A stretch of 64,000 nucleotides of DNA, taken from NCBI GenBank assembly GCA_007125005.1, contig SLDY01000016.1, positions 1-64,000 on the forward strand, read 5' to 3'. The position numbers and the translations under genes are program-made. Below the pieces are notes generated by a model that saw only the letters and a list, made by a program, of their open reading frames with translations, was not told the DNA's origin and searched no databases. Below, in pieces: positions 54,328 to 63,824 of this stretch (the stretch's first letter is position 1; each line of letters begins with the position of its first letter). The stretch comes from Natronohydrobacter sp. (GTDB lineage: Bacteria > Pseudomonadota > Alphaproteobacteria > Rhodobacterales > Rhodobacteraceae).

Positions 54328-54426
54328 CTCAAAAACAGTAATGTCTTTTTGCGTAGATGGCTTGCCTGTCTTGTGGCACGGGCGTATCTGGCGCAGCAAT
54401 ATTCTTAACGGAAAGCTGTGCAGAAA

Positions 54427-55056
54427 ATGCCCGTTCCGCCCAGACATGCCTTGCCCCATGCGCCCAAAGATGCCGTTATCGGGCTGTTTGGCGGCTCTTT
54501 TGATCCCGCGCATGAAGGTCATGTCCAAGTATCGCGTCATGCGCTGAAACGCTTGCAACTTCGTCAACTCTGGTGGCTGGTTTCACCAGGTAATCCGCTA
54601 AAGGCACATGGTCCGGCTGCTTTGGAGCGTCGGGTGGCCTATGCGCGTGCTCTGATGCAACATCCGCAGGTGCAGATTACATCTGTGGAGGCTGTACTCG
54701 GCACGCGCTTTACTGCCGACACCTTGGTCGCTTTGCAGCGCCTCTATCCCCGGCAGCGATTTGTCTGGATCATGGGGGCGGATAACCTTGCCTCCTTGCA
54801 TCACTGGGAGAGTTGGCATCGCATCATGCGCAGCGTGCCAGTTGCTGTCATGGCACGGCCCGGGCAATGCCGGCCTGCGCTGTCATCTGTTGCAGCGCGC
54901 AGTTACGCTGCGGCGCGCATACCCGCCGAAGCGGCAGCGCATCTGGGGCAGATGCGTGCGCCAGCATGGTGCTTTCTGAACATTCCCATGCTTGACACCT
55001 CATCAAGCAAGCTGCGTGAACTTGGGGCTTGGCGCGGCATTGATGCTGCAGTCTGA
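54427..55056 (+). CDS. nadD: Nicotinate-nucleotide adenylyltransferase
   Basis: NadD makes deamido-NAD from nicotinate mononucleotide and ATP. The protein is about 209 residues from ATG 54427, with a GTG three codons earlier. Diagnostic motifs are the nucleotidyl loop VIGLFGGSFDPAHEGHV with HxGH, PGNPLKAHG, IMGADNLASLHHWESW, and C-terminal DTSSSKLREL. Neighbours commonly seen with nadD, such as rsfS and rlmH, are absent here. Confidence 0.93.
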   Translation: MPVPPRHALPHAPKDAVIGLFGGSFDPAHEGHVQVSRHALKRLQLRQLWWLVSPGNPLKAHGPAALERRVAYARALMQHPQVQITSVEAVLGTRFTADTLVALQRLYPRQRFVWIMGADNLASLHHWESWHRIMRSVPVAVMARPGQCRPALSSVAARSYAAARIPAEAAAHLGQMRAPAWCFLNIPMLDTSSSKLRELGAWRGIDAAV

Positions 55057-55219
55057 TGGGTTCAGACCTTGATTTGTGACTTGCTGCGGGGAGGTAGAGC
55101 TTGCCTGTCGGCCGTAAACTTGCTGATATCGCCTCAGGAACTGAATTTCGGGAAGATCGTGCGCGCAGGGGCAGGGTATTTGTCATGCCAAAACGCGGCG
55201 AGCAGCGGGGAAGTAAGAT

Positions 55220-56695
55220 ATGCACAGGCCAATTCATCGCCGTGACCTCTTGCAGCTTCTCATGGGTGGAACCGCGCTTCTGGCAATGCCCGCCTGTGCG
55301 AATGCGCCTGATCGCTCGCTGCGCCCAACACTCAGACCTGCCGCCCCAGTTGAGGGGATTGTTGCGCGCGCGGGATTGGGCGGGGACCTCGCCTTCGCAG
55401 TGGTTGATATGCAATCCGGCAATCTGCTCGAAGGCCAATCCGCCAATATGCCCTTACCACCCGCGAGCGTCGCCAAGGCGGTCACAGCACTCTATGCACT
55501 TGATGCCTTGGGCGCGGGTTATCAGTTTCGCACAAGACTGGTTGCGACCGGACCTGTAAGTGAAGGTGTGCTGCAGGGCGATCTGGTTTTGGCAGGCGGT
55601 GGCGACCCGACTCTCGAAACCGATCATCTGGCCGCGATGGCGCGGGAACTGAGCGTTGCGGGCGTGCGGCGGGTAACTGGGCGATTTCTGGTTTGGGGAG
55701 GCGCCCTGCCTTTCACTCACGAAATCGCAGATGATCAGGCGGTTCAGGCGGGTTACAACCCGGCAATCTCCGGGCTGAATCTCAACTTCAACCGCGTCCA
55801 CTTCGAATGGCGGCGCGCCGGGAACGACTATTCGATCTCGATGGACGCGCGGTCAAATACACATCAACCGGCGGTTGGTGTCGCTCAGATGCAAGTGGTA
55901 GCGCGCTCGAGTCCGCTTTATACCTATCGCAGAACTGCGAACCGCGACGAATGGACCGTTGCGCGCAGCGCATTGGGGAATACCGGCTCGCGCTGGCTTC
56001 CGGTGCGTCATCCCGAGCTTTATGCCGGCGAAGTCTTTCGCGTGCTGGCACGCGCGCAGGGGGTTGAATTGCCCGCCCCGAGCGTGAGTGCAGGCATTCC
56101 ATCAGGGCGCGATCTGGTCACACATCTTTCGCAGCCCTTGCAGATCGTGCTGCGCGATGTCCTGCGCTTTTCGACCAATATCAGCGCTGAAGCTGTGGGG
56201 CTGACAGCGTCAGTCGCCCGCGGTGGCAGGCCATCGAGCTTGCGCGCTTCTGCGGCACAGATGTCAGACTGGGCGCGCACGCGTTACGGATTGTCGAGCA
56301 TGCAGCTTGTGGATCACTCAGGGTTGGGAGCAGCCTCAAGGGTATCGATGATCGATCTGGCCAATATGTTCCGACGTGCCGGGGCCGATGGGATGCTGCG
56401 CAGTCTCCTGCGCGCGCATCCGATTCGTGACGGCAATAACACCATCATTGCCAATCCAGGCTTTGACGTGCACGCCAAGACCGGGACACTATATTTCGTC
56501 TCGGCCCTTGGCGGGTATCTGCGCGCGCCGGGAGGTCGTGAGTTAGCGTTCTCGATCTGCGCTGCTGATCTCGCGCGGCGTGCCCGTGTTGCGGGTGGTC
56601 AGGTAGATCGCCCCGAGGGTACTGCCGTCTGGTCACGTGCAGCGCGCGACATGCAGCAGCAGCTGTTGTATCGCTGGGTCCAGGCGCATTCGTGA
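55220..56695 (+). CDS. dacB: D-alanyl-D-alanine carboxypeptidase/endopeptidase (PBP4, DacB type)
   Basis: The 491-residue precursor has a signal MHRPIHRRDLLQLLMGGTALLAMPACA; the Arg pair followed by a hydrophobic core and MPAC suggests a Tat-exported lipoprotein, which I infer. The penicillin-binding motifs are SVAK (Ser83, Lys86), STN (SxN) in the central region, and HAKTGT near the end. Length and order fit the DacB class C enzymes that trim or cleave peptidoglycan peptides. A terminator follows. Confidence 0.93.
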   Translation: MHRPIHRRDLLQLLMGGTALLAMPACANAPDRSLRPTLRPAAPVEGIVARAGLGGDLAFAVVDMQSGNLLEGQSANMPLPPASVAKAVTALYALDALGAGYQFRTRLVATGPVSEGVLQGDLVLAGGGDPTLETDHLAAMARELSVAGVRRVTGRFLVWGGALPFTHEIADDQAVQAGYNPAISGLNLNFNRVHFEWRRAGNDYSISMDARSNTHQPAVGVAQMQVVARSSPLYTYRRTANRDEWTVARSALGNTGSRWLPVRHPELYAGEVFRVLARAQGVELPAPSVSAGIPSGRDLVTHLSQPLQIVLRDVLRFSTNISAEAVGLTASVARGGRPSSLRASAAQMSDWARTRYGLSSMQLVDHSGLGAASRVSMIDLANMFRRAGADGMLRSLLRAHPIRDGNNTIIANPGFDVHAKTGTLYFVSALGGYLRAPGGRELAFSICAADLARRARVAGGQVDRPEGTAVWSRAARDMQQQLLYRWVQAHS

Positions 56696-56702
56696 CCAAG
56701 GC

Positions 56703-56750
56703 AAGGGGGCCGTCTGCCCCCTTGAACCCCCGAGGATATTTTTACAAGGA
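56703..56750 (+). terminator. Terminator plus a familiar Rhodobacteraceae intergenic motif
   Basis: AAGGGGGC (56703-56710) and GCCCCCTT (56716-56723) form an 8-bp stem with a CGTCT loop. The following ACCCCCGAGGATATTTTTAC matches, from memory, a motif common after genes in this family. It separates dacB from convergent accC. Confidence 0.65.
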
Positions 56751-56769
56751 TGAAGGAAGCGGGTAGCCC

Positions 56770-58119
56770 TCAGCTTTGACCGGGCTTGGCCAGAAATGCC
56801 TCCAGCCAATGGATGTCATAATTGCCGCTCTGCACATCCGGTTCTGCAAGAAGAGCACGAAAGAGTGGAACCGAACTGTCCACTCCGTCGATGATCAGTT
56901 CGCCAAGCGCCCGATTGAGGCGGGCGAGGGCTTCTGGACGATCGCGGCCATGCACGATCAGTTTCGCGATCAGACTGTCGTAATGCGGTGGGATCGTGTA
57001 GCCCGAATAGAGTGCTGAATCCATGCGCACGCCGAGGCCGCCCGGTGCATGGTAGGTCTCGACCCTGCCGGGGCAGGGCGTGAAATTGGGAAGACGTTCG
57101 GCATTGATACGCACTTCGATGGCATGGCCATTGAGCACGAGATTGTCTTGTGTGAATGATAGCGGATGGCCGCCTGCGACCCGGATCTGCTCGCGCACAA
57201 GATCCACGCCGAATATGGCCTCTGTCACGGGATGCTCGACCTGAAGCCGGGTGTTCATCTCGATGAAGTAGAACTCGCCATTCTCATAGAGAAACTCGAT
57301 TGTGCCAGCGCCACGATAGCCAATGCGCGCGATGGCTTCGGCGCAGGTCTGCCCGATGCGGGCTCGGGTCTCGGGATCAATGGCGGGGCCGGGGGCTTCC
57401 TCAAGCACTTTCTGGTGGCGGCGCTGAAGTGAGCAGTCGCGCTCGCCCAAGTGCACGGCATTGCCCTTGCCATCACCAAAGACCTGAATTTCGATATGGC
57501 GTGGCGCGCCGAGATATTTCTCGAGATAGACTTCGTCATTGCCAAAAGCCGCCTTGCCCTCGGCGCGGGCCGTGCGGAAAGCTGTCTCAAGATCAGCCTC
57601 GCTGCGCGCCAGTTTCATGCCACGCCCACCGCCACCGGCTGTGGCCTTGATGATGACGGGATAGCCGATCTCTGCGGCGACCGTCTGCGCGGTCTCAAAA
57701 TCCGGCACGCCACCCTCAGAGCCGGGCACGCAGGGCACGCCAAGAGCCTTCATAGTTTCCTTGGCAGTGATCTTGTCACCCATCATGCGGATATGTTCAG
57801 CAGAGGGCCCGATGAACGTGATCCCATGATCCTCGACCACTTGCACGAATGCCGCGTTTTCCGACAGGAAACCATATCCGGGGTGAATTGCCTCGGCCCC
57901 GGAAATCTCGCAGGCCGAAATAATCGCCGGGACATGCAGATAGCTTTGTGATGCAGGCGCAGGGCCAATGCAGATGGCTTCATCCGCCATGCGCACATGC
58001 ATTGCATCGGCATCAGCAGTGGAGTGCACAGCGACCGAGCCTATTCCCATCTCTCGGCAGGCGCGGATAACGCGCAGGGCGATCTCACCGCGATTGGCAA
58101 TCAGGATCTTGTTGAACAT
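56770..58119 (-). CDS. accC: Acetyl-CoA carboxylase biotin carboxylase subunit
   Basis: AccC carboxylates the biotin of AccB in the first step of fatty acid synthesis. The 449-residue ATP-grasp enzyme starts [23 protein letters not shown] and has the HPGYGFLSE and GGGGRGMK glycine loops, the [13 protein letters not shown] region and [14 protein letters not shown]. It lies 13 bases after accB, the standard pair. Confidence 0.97.
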   Translation of the reverse strand: MFNKILIANRGEIALRVIRACREMGIGSVAVHSTADADAMHVRMADEAICIGPAPASQSYLHVPAIISACEISGAEAIHPGYGFLSENAAFVQVVEDHGITFIGPSAEHIRMMGDKITAKETMKALGVPCVPGSEGGVPDFETAQTVAAEIGYPVIIKATAGGGGRGMKLARSEADLETAFRTARAEGKAAFGNDEVYLEKYLGAPRHIEIQVFGDGKGNAVHLGERDCSLQRRHQKVLEEAPGPAIDPETRARIGQTCAEAIARIGYRGAGTIEFLYENGEFYFIEMNTRLQVEHPVTEAIFGVDLVREQIRVAGGHPLSFTQDNLVLNGHAIEVRINAERLPNFTPCPGRVETYHAPGGLGVRMDSALYSGYTIPPHYDSLIAKLIVHGRDRPEALARLNRALGELIIDGVDSSVPLFRALLAEPDVQSGNYDIHWLEAFLAKPGQS

Positions 58120-58132
58120 CCCACACCCTGCC

Positions 58133-58624
58133 TTATTCGATAATCATCAGAGGTGCGCCAAACTCGACAGGGCTGCCATCGCTGACAAGAATACGTTTCA
58201 CTGTTCCCGCGCGTGGAGCAGGAATATGGTTCATCGTTTTCATGGCCTCGATGATCATGAGTGTATCGCCTTCGGCGACTTGCGAACCGATATTGACAAA
58301 GTTTGCAGCACCGGGTTCGGCGGCCAGATAGGCCGTGCCGACCATCGGTGACGTGACTGCACCGGGATGCTGCGCCGGATCTGCGGGCAAGTCAGATTTC
58401 GCCGGGCCGGATTGCGCCGGCGCTGTTGCGGATACAACAGGCGCGGGAGCCGGTGCCATCTGCTGCACAGCACTGGCGCTTGAAAACTTGGATACCTTGA
58501 CGTTCAGACTGTCATTTTCGCCATATTCCCGTTTGACGCTGAGTTCGGAGAGGTTGTTCTCGTCGAGAAGCTCCGCAAGGGCTTTGATAAAGGCAACATC
58601 GGCATCATTGCGGCTCTGCGTCAT
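58133..58624 (-). CDS. accB: Acetyl-CoA carboxylase biotin carboxyl carrier protein
   Basis: AccB is 163 residues. The biotinyl domain at the C-terminus contains EAMKTMN with biotin-accepting Lys129. A Pro/Ala-rich linker at 53-90 follows an N-terminal helical segment. GAGGATCCCG precedes ATG 58624; upstream extension to 58861 is unconserved. It is divergent from a short-chain-acyl-CoA regulator gene. Confidence 0.96.
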   Translation of the reverse strand: MTQSRNDADVAFIKALAELLDENNLSELSVKREYGENDSLNVKVSKFSSASAVQQMAPAPAPVVSATAPAQSGPAKSDLPADPAQHPGAVTSPMVGTAYLAAEPGAANFVNIGSQVAEGDTLMIIEAMKTMNHIPAPRAGTVKRILVSDGSPVEFGAPLMIIE

Positions 58625-58684
58625 CGGGATCCTCGTTTTTATACATGACACGGCCACCGGGGCAGCCTGCGCTTGTTGGGGCGC

Positions 58685-58713
58685 CTTATACTTGAGTGAT
58701 CCAGCGCTGTGAA
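58685..58713 (-). promoter_or_regulatory. Predicted promoter of accBC
   Basis: On the - strand TTCACA (58708-58713) and TATAAG (58685-58690) are 17 bases apart, about 60 bases before accB. A separate 10-bp palindrome AAAACGTTTT lies at 58756-58765 in the same gap and could bind the divergent regulator. Confidence 0.55.
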
Positions 58714-58811
58714 GCCGGGTTTTCATCTCTTGCGGGCGTGCGCTTGAGCAACAGAAAAACGTTTTGCGGTGACCGGGATTTGGATAGAGATGGAATCGGG
58801 AAGGATCACAT

Positions 58812-60131
58812 ATGGCTCGGAACGCATTAACCGGAACGCGAATACGCGCTCGACGCAACATGCGTGGATTGCGACAGTCGGAGCTTGCGCGGACCGTTGG
58901 GGTGTCTCCATCTTATCTGAATCTTATTGAGCATAACCGGCGCAAGGTCGGACCAGATCTTCTGGATGCTCTGGCGCAGGCGCTGGGTGTGTCTCCTGAT
59001 ACACTTGCGGAGGATGGCGATGCGCGATTGGTCGAAGGCGCGCGCGCTGCTGCGTTGCGCAGTGGCGCAGACCTTGCCGATCTTGAGCGCATAGAGGAGT
59101 TTACCGGGCGGTTTCCGGGCTGGGCCAAGGTTCTCGCACAGACCCAGGGGCGCGTTGAAAGGCTGGAGCGCGTTGTTGATCAGCTTAATGACCGCATGAC
59201 GCATGACCCTTATCTGGGCGAGGCATTGCACGAGATCATCTCAGCAGTGACATCCGTGCAATCCACAGCGACAATTCTCAACGACGCACAAGAGATCGAA
59301 CCGGATTGGCAACTGCGATTTCATCAAAATATCCTGCAGGATAGTGCGCGCCTCGCGGAAGGGGCTGTCGCACTTGTGAATTATCTCGATGCTGCCAAAG
59401 ACGATGAGATGGGCCTTGCTGCGCCGCAGGAAGAAGTAGAATCATGGCTTGCAGAGCGGGGGTTTCATCTGAAAGAACTCGAAACGGGGAGTTCGCCTTC
59501 AGAGGTTCGGGTCACCGATCAGATCGCGCTTTCCTCGGAAGCCTCGCGCACACTCGCGCGGCGCTGGGTCGCAAGGTTCGGGGCTGATGTGTCGGCCTTG
59601 CCGCTGGAGCCATTCGTGAGTGCCATTGACATGTACGGGATGGCGCCGGATGTTCTTGCCGAAACGTTCCAGGTTCCATTTGACCAGATCCTGCGTCGCC
59701 TCGCATTTCTGCCGCCTGAGATATATGAGCAGCGTTCAGTGCCTGCTCCAGGTCTGGTCATATGTGACAGTTCAGGGACGCTTGTCTTCCGTCGACCACT
59801 GCAAGGTTTCACCTTTCCGCGCTTTGGTGGCGGCTGCCCGCTCTGGCCATTGTATCAGGCACTTCAAACCCCTGATATGCCGCTGCGCGTGCCACTGGTA
59901 ACAGCTGGCCGGCTGGGGCGGCGGTTCATAGCCTTTGCTTATTGTGCACGACAGGGTCAGATGAGTTTTGATGCGCCAAGATTGCTTCAGGCCACCATGC
60001 TTGTCATCCCCGATGACGCGACTCAACATACCGATAAGCCAATGCTTTCGGTGGGGGCGAGCTGCAGGACTTGTGCCCAGCTCGATTGCCCTGCCAGGCG
60101 TGAGCCCTCGATACTGATGGGGGCTGTATGA
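58812..60131 (+). CDS. XRE-type regulator with short-chain acyl-CoA sensing domain (ScfR/PccR/RamB-like)
   Basis: The 439-residue protein has an XRE HTH at 5-60 (GTRIRARRNMRGLRQSELARTVGVSPSYLNLIEHNRRKVG) and a long C-terminal region ending in a Cys-rich GASCRTCAQLDCPARREPSIL. This layout fits the ScfR/PccR family that responds to propionyl-CoA or related acyl-CoAs. Divergence from accBC suggests a link to acyl-CoA metabolism, which is inference. It has no close Walker or kinase motifs. Confidence 0.87.
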   Translation: MARNALTGTRIRARRNMRGLRQSELARTVGVSPSYLNLIEHNRRKVGPDLLDALAQALGVSPDTLAEDGDARLVEGARAAALRSGADLADLERIEEFTGRFPGWAKVLAQTQGRVERLERVVDQLNDRMTHDPYLGEALHEIISAVTSVQSTATILNDAQEIEPDWQLRFHQNILQDSARLAEGAVALVNYLDAAKDDEMGLAAPQEEVESWLAERGFHLKELETGSSPSEVRVTDQIALSSEASRTLARRWVARFGADVSALPLEPFVSAIDMYGMAPDVLAETFQVPFDQILRRLAFLPPEIYEQRSVPAPGLVICDSSGTLVFRRPLQGFTFPRFGGGCPLWPLYQALQTPDMPLRVPLVTAGRLGRRFIAFAYCARQGQMSFDAPRLLQATMLVIPDDATQHTDKPMLSVGASCRTCAQLDCPARREPSILMGAV

Positions 60132-60212
60132 AATGGCGCTTTGACTCGAAGAGATTAACCCGCATAAATGAATTTGCCGGACGGCGGGAGGAAAAGGGCC
60201 GTCGGGCAATCT

Positions 60213-60262
60213 GACCGGGGAGCGCCCCGCCGCGCATGCTCGCTGGCCTGCGCGCCCCGGTC
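60213..60262 (+). other. GC-rich hairpin in the leader of the receiver gene
   Basis: GACCGGGG (60213-60220) and CCCCGGTC (60255-60262) pair perfectly; inner GCGC segments (60222-60225 and 60250-60253) extend the stem with one mismatch. The structure ends 28 bases before the receiver start and has no U-tract, so I do not call it a terminator. Confidence 0.5.
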
Positions 60263-60290
60263 CCCCGCGAGGGAGAGGGAGGGAACCGCT

Positions 60291-60659
60291 ATGGAGAAGC
60301 GTATTCTGGTCATTGAGGATGAGCCCAATATCTCAGAAGCATTGCGCTTCATCCTATCTCGAAACGGCTGGCAGGTGGATGTTTCGGCGGATGGTCATGC
60401 TGCTATCGAGACCATGCGCAAAGACCCCCCTGATCTGTTAATTCTGGATGTGATGCTCCCCGGTCTGAGCGGTTTTGATGTGCTTCGCTCGGTTCGCGAG
60501 GTCGAATGCACGCGTGACCTGCCGGTACTGATGCTGACCGCCAAAGGTCAGGGAGCCGATCGCGCCGAAGCGGAGCGCTTGGGGGTGACGCGCTTCATGA
60601 CGAAGCCTTTCGCCAATGCAGAGGTGATCGCGGCCGTTCAGGATTTGGCCGGAACATGA
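60291..60659 (+). CDS. Single-domain response regulator
   Basis: The 122-residue receiver has the acidic pocket (IEDEPN), phosphoacceptor Asp53 (LILDVMLPGLSG), Thr83 (MLTAKG) and Lys105 (FMTKPF). No output domain is attached, so it likely works by protein contact or as a phosphate sink. It is the first of three overlapping or nearly adjacent genes (receiver, small membrane protein, SLC5-histidine kinase). GGGAGGGAACC precedes the ATG. Confidence 0.93.
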   Translation: MEKRILVIEDEPNISEALRFILSRNGWQVDVSADGHAAIETMRKDPPDLLILDVMLPGLSGFDVLRSVREVECTRDLPVLMLTAKGQGADRAEAERLGVTRFMTKPFANAEVIAAVQDLAGT

Positions 60660-60964
60660 AACCACCACGCAGCTCTCAGTTTGTGGCCAGAGAAAGTTAC
60701 CGTATCCGGCGGTTGATGGATGCTGCACGCTTTTTGCCGGTTTTCGGGCTGATGCTTTTGCTGTTGCCGCTTATGCGTGGCACATCCGGCCCGGAGGCAC
60801 CTCCTACGGCAGCCGAGTCTGTCTATCTCTTCAGTGTTTGGATAGGTCTTGTGCTCGTCGCCTTTCTGATGTCGCTTGTATTGCGCAGGACGCTTGATCC
60901 GCCGAAGTCGGCACAACCGCCTCTGCCCCAAAAGCGTGAAGCCCTTCCTGAAGCAGAGGACTAG
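60656..60964 (+). CDS. Small two-helix membrane protein of the SLC5-kinase operon
   Basis: The 102-residue protein has two hydrophobic helices (about residues 25-40 and 57-77) and a charged C-terminal tail. Its ATG overlaps the receiver stop by four bases. It recalls the small membrane partners found with SLC5 transporters such as YjcH with ActP, though I see no clear DUF485 signature. Function unknown; the coupling suggests it belongs with the kinase. Confidence 0.75.
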   Translation: MKPPRSSQFVARESYRIRRLMDAARFLPVFGLMLLLLPLMRGTSGPEAPPTAAESVYLFSVWIGLVLVAFLMSLVLRRTLDPPKSAQPPLPQKREALPEAED

Positions 60965-60971
60965 CGCGTCG

Positions 60972-63701
60972 ATGTCTTTCAACCTGCTTGTCCTGACCTG
61001 CATCGCCTATGTGATCTTGCTTTTCGCCGTTGCTTCTGCCGCCGAGCGCAGTGCCGCCGAGGGAAGAGCAAAATGGCTCCGCTCGCCGCTGATATACACG
61101 CTATCGCTGTCAGTCTATTGCACGGCGTGGACTTTCTACGGTGCCGTTGGATATGCAGCGCGTTCCGGGCTCGAGTTCATGACCATTTACCTCGGGCCAA
61201 CGCTGGTTTTTGTCGGCTGGTGGGTGATTCTGCGCAAGCTGGTGCGGATAGGGCGCGAGAACCGCGTGACCTCCATAGCTGACATGATTTCAGCGCGATA
61301 TGGCAAGTCGAACCTGCTGGGCGTTATCGTCACGCTGTTATGCATTTCGGCAGGAACTCCTTATATCGCGCTGCAACTGCAATCCATTGCACAATCATTC
61401 ACGGTCTTTGCCACGGATTCTGTCGGGACTGGCCTCGCCGCCGACCGTAATTTCATTGCCTTCTGGGTCGCAGCGGGGCTTGCACTCTTCACGATCGCAT
61501 TTGGCACGCGCAATCTTGATGTGAACGAGCAGCATCCGGGTGTCGTAACAGCAATTGCTGTCGAGGCAGTGGTGAAGTTGTTAGCGCTGATTGCAGTTGG
61601 CGTATTTGCCGTGTGGTTTGTTGCGTCCGGGCCTGCCGATATTCTGGCCCGTATCGACGCGCAGGCCCTTCCAGAGTGGCATATACAACCTGGGCGCTGG
61701 ACCGGGTTGATCCTGCTTTCGGCCATTGCCATCATCTGCTTGCCACGCATGTTTCAGGTCACAGTTGTTGAGAATACCGATGACCAGCATCTGGCAACAG
61801 CCAGCTGGGCGTTTCCGCTCTATCTCTTTCTGATCAGTCTCTTTGTCTTGCCTATCGCCGTTGTGGGGCTAGAAGTCATGCCCACAGGGACAAATCCCGA
61901 CATGTTCGTGCTCACGCTGCCGCTGCATCTTGGGCAGGATGGCTTGGCACTCTTGTCTTTTCTTGGGGGATTCTCGGCGGCGACCTCCATGGTTATCGTC
62001 GCCTCGCTGGCACTTGCGACGATGGTGTCGAACCACATCGTCGTGCCGCTTTGGCTGAAGGCGCGAGCGGTGCAGAATCTCGATACAGGTGACATGCGGG
62101 TTCTGGTGCTAAGCGTCCGTCGGCTATCGATCGTGCTCGTGCTGTGCTTTGGCTACATCTACTATGTCATTTCTGGTGGCTCTGCTGCCTTGGCAGCTAT
62201 AGGGCTCATTGCTTTTGTCGGCGTCGCGCAGATCATGCCTGCGCTTCTGGGCGCGCTGTTCTGGCGGGGTGCAAGCCGAACCGGTGCAGCCATTGGCCTT
62301 ACAATTGGTTCGCTGCTGTGGTTCTATACGTTGTTCCTCCCCAGTTTTGGGCCAGATGTCATCCTTTCAGCTCGGGTGATGGAGCAGGGGTTGTTTGGGC
62401 TGTCATGGCTCAGGCCCTACAGTCTATTCGGGTTGACTGCGCTTGATCCGTTGCTGCATTCGCTCTTCTGGTCGCTCCTGCTGAATGCGCTGGCCTTTTG
62501 CGTAGGCTCATTCGTTAGCTTCCCGAGCCCCATTGAGCGTGTGCAAGGCGCTCTCTTTGTCGATATTTTTGACCGGCCCGGCCCGGCGCGAAGCTGGACC
62601 CACCCCGCTGCCGAGGCTGAGGACCTCCTTCCGATGGCGCAGCGAATCCTTGGGCAAAGCGAAGGCCAGAGTTTCTTTCGTGTGCAGGCGGAGCTGCAAG
62701 GAAAACAGGGCTATCTACCTGATATTACGCCAGAGTTTCTGGAGGCGCTGGAACTGAAGCTTTCGGGCTCGGTCGGTGCCGCAACGGCCCATGCGATGCT
62801 TGCCCAGACAGTGGGTACAGCTGTTGTCTCGGTCGAGGATCTGATGGCAGTTGCCTCCGAGACGGCGCAAATCATGGAGTATTCTGCGCAGCTTGAGGCG
62901 AAATCAGAAGAACTGAGTCGCACTGCGCGCAAGCTGCGTGACGCCAATGAAATGCTTCAGAAGCTCTCTGTGCAGAAAGATGCCTTTCTCAGTCAGATCA
63001 GCCACGAGTTGCGTACTCCGATGACATCGATTCGTGCTTTCTCCGAGATCCTTATGGATGGCGAGGGCATGTCTGACGAGGAGCAGCATCATTTTGCGCA
63101 AATCATTCATGATGAATCAATCCGTTTGACACGGCTGCTGGATGATCTGCTTGACCTGAGTGTTCTTGAACATGGACAGGTTCAGCTCAATATCGGTCCG
63201 GCATTGCTGCGCGACCTGATCGACAAATCGATCACCGCCTCCAATTCGGTGCAGGCGGAGCGCAAATTCCGCTTTACGCGGAGCCGCGACCCCGAGACGA
63301 TTGAGATCGTGACGGATGCGGGACGCTTGACGCAAGTCTTCATCAATATTCTGTCGAATGCGCGAAAATACTGCATCTCGGATGACCCCCAAATGAAGAT
63401 TTCAGTGCGACGGCGCGATGGTATGATCGAGGTCGATTTCACTGATAACGGAGAGGGCATCCCGCGTGACAAGCAGGCGCTTATCTTCGAGAAATTCTCG
63501 CGCCTGACAGATTCCATGCAGGCAGGCGGCGCAGGACTCGGCCTCGCGATTTGCCGTGAGATCATGCATAATCTGGGCGGTGACATAACCTATGTGCCGG
63601 GGCAGGGGGGGGCATGCTTCCGGGTGAGTTTCCCGCTGGAACTTTCACCGCGCGAGGCTTCGCAGAAACCACTTGGCAAGGAAACAGAAGCTGTCGAATA
63701 G
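60972..63701 (+). CDS. SLC5 (sodium:solute symporter)-histidine kinase fusion sensor
   Basis: The 909-residue protein opens with about 12 transmembrane helices of an SLC5/SSS transporter fold (residues 1-560, for example TAWTFYGAVGYAARSG and GTRNLDVNEQHPGVVTA), a short cytoplasmic linker with coiled coil near 640-660, the DHp helix with phosphoacceptor His678 (SQISHELRTPMTS), and an HATPase domain with N, G1 and G2 boxes (NARKYC, DNGEGIP, GGAGLGLAI). This is the CbrA-like architecture. The ligand is unknown. It is coupled to a lone receiver and small membrane protein, and ends 123 bases before preT. Confidence 0.92.
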   Translation: MSFNLLVLTCIAYVILLFAVASAAERSAAEGRAKWLRSPLIYTLSLSVYCTAWTFYGAVGYAARSGLEFMTIYLGPTLVFVGWWVILRKLVRIGRENRVTSIADMISARYGKSNLLGVIVTLLCISAGTPYIALQLQSIAQSFTVFATDSVGTGLAADRNFIAFWVAAGLALFTIAFGTRNLDVNEQHPGVVTAIAVEAVVKLLALIAVGVFAVWFVASGPADILARIDAQALPEWHIQPGRWTGLILLSAIAIICLPRMFQVTVVENTDDQHLATASWAFPLYLFLISLFVLPIAVVGLEVMPTGTNPDMFVLTLPLHLGQDGLALLSFLGGFSAATSMVIVASLALATMVSNHIVVPLWLKARAVQNLDTGDMRVLVLSVRRLSIVLVLCFGYIYYVISGGSAALAAIGLIAFVGVAQIMPALLGALFWRGASRTGAAIGLTIGSLLWFYTLFLPSFGPDVILSARVMEQGLFGLSWLRPYSLFGLTALDPLLHSLFWSLLLNALAFCVGSFVSFPSPIERVQGALFVDIFDRPGPARSWTHPAAEAEDLLPMAQRILGQSEGQSFFRVQAELQGKQGYLPDITPEFLEALELKLSGSVGAATAHAMLAQTVGTAVVSVEDLMAVASETAQIMEYSAQLEAKSEELSRTARKLRDANEMLQKLSVQKDAFLSQISHELRTPMTSIRAFSEILMDGEGMSDEEQHHFAQIIHDESIRLTRLLDDLLDLSVLEHGQVQLNIGPALLRDLIDKSITASNSVQAERKFRFTRSRDPETIEIVTDAGRLTQVFINILSNARKYCISDDPQMKISVRRRDGMIEVDFTDNGEGIPRDKQALIFEKFSRLTDSMQAGGAGLGLAICREIMHNLGGDITYVPGQGGACFRVSFPLELSPREASQKPLGKETEAVE

Positions 63702-63728
63702 CTTGGTGCCCAGGAAAACGGCAGGAGC

Positions 63729-63754
63729 AAAATTTTTGCAGGGACAAAAATTTT
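63729..63754. promoter_or_regulatory. Perfect AT-rich inverted repeat upstream of preT
   Basis: AAAATTTTTG (63729-63738) and CAAAAATTTT (63745-63754) are exact inverted arms with a 6-base spacer, 70 bases before preT. It most likely is an operator; the low-GC stem is unlike an intrinsic terminator. Confidence 0.55.
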
Positions 63755-63824
63755 ACTAATTGATAAAAAAACGGAGCCGTGGTTTGCTGCACAAATAAGA
63801 GCCAGTCAGAACAGGGCCAGCAAA

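Noticed and set aside
55057..55219. Possible short gene between nadD and dacB
   Set aside because: Frames there run on into dacB out of phase and show no ribosome site or family similarity.
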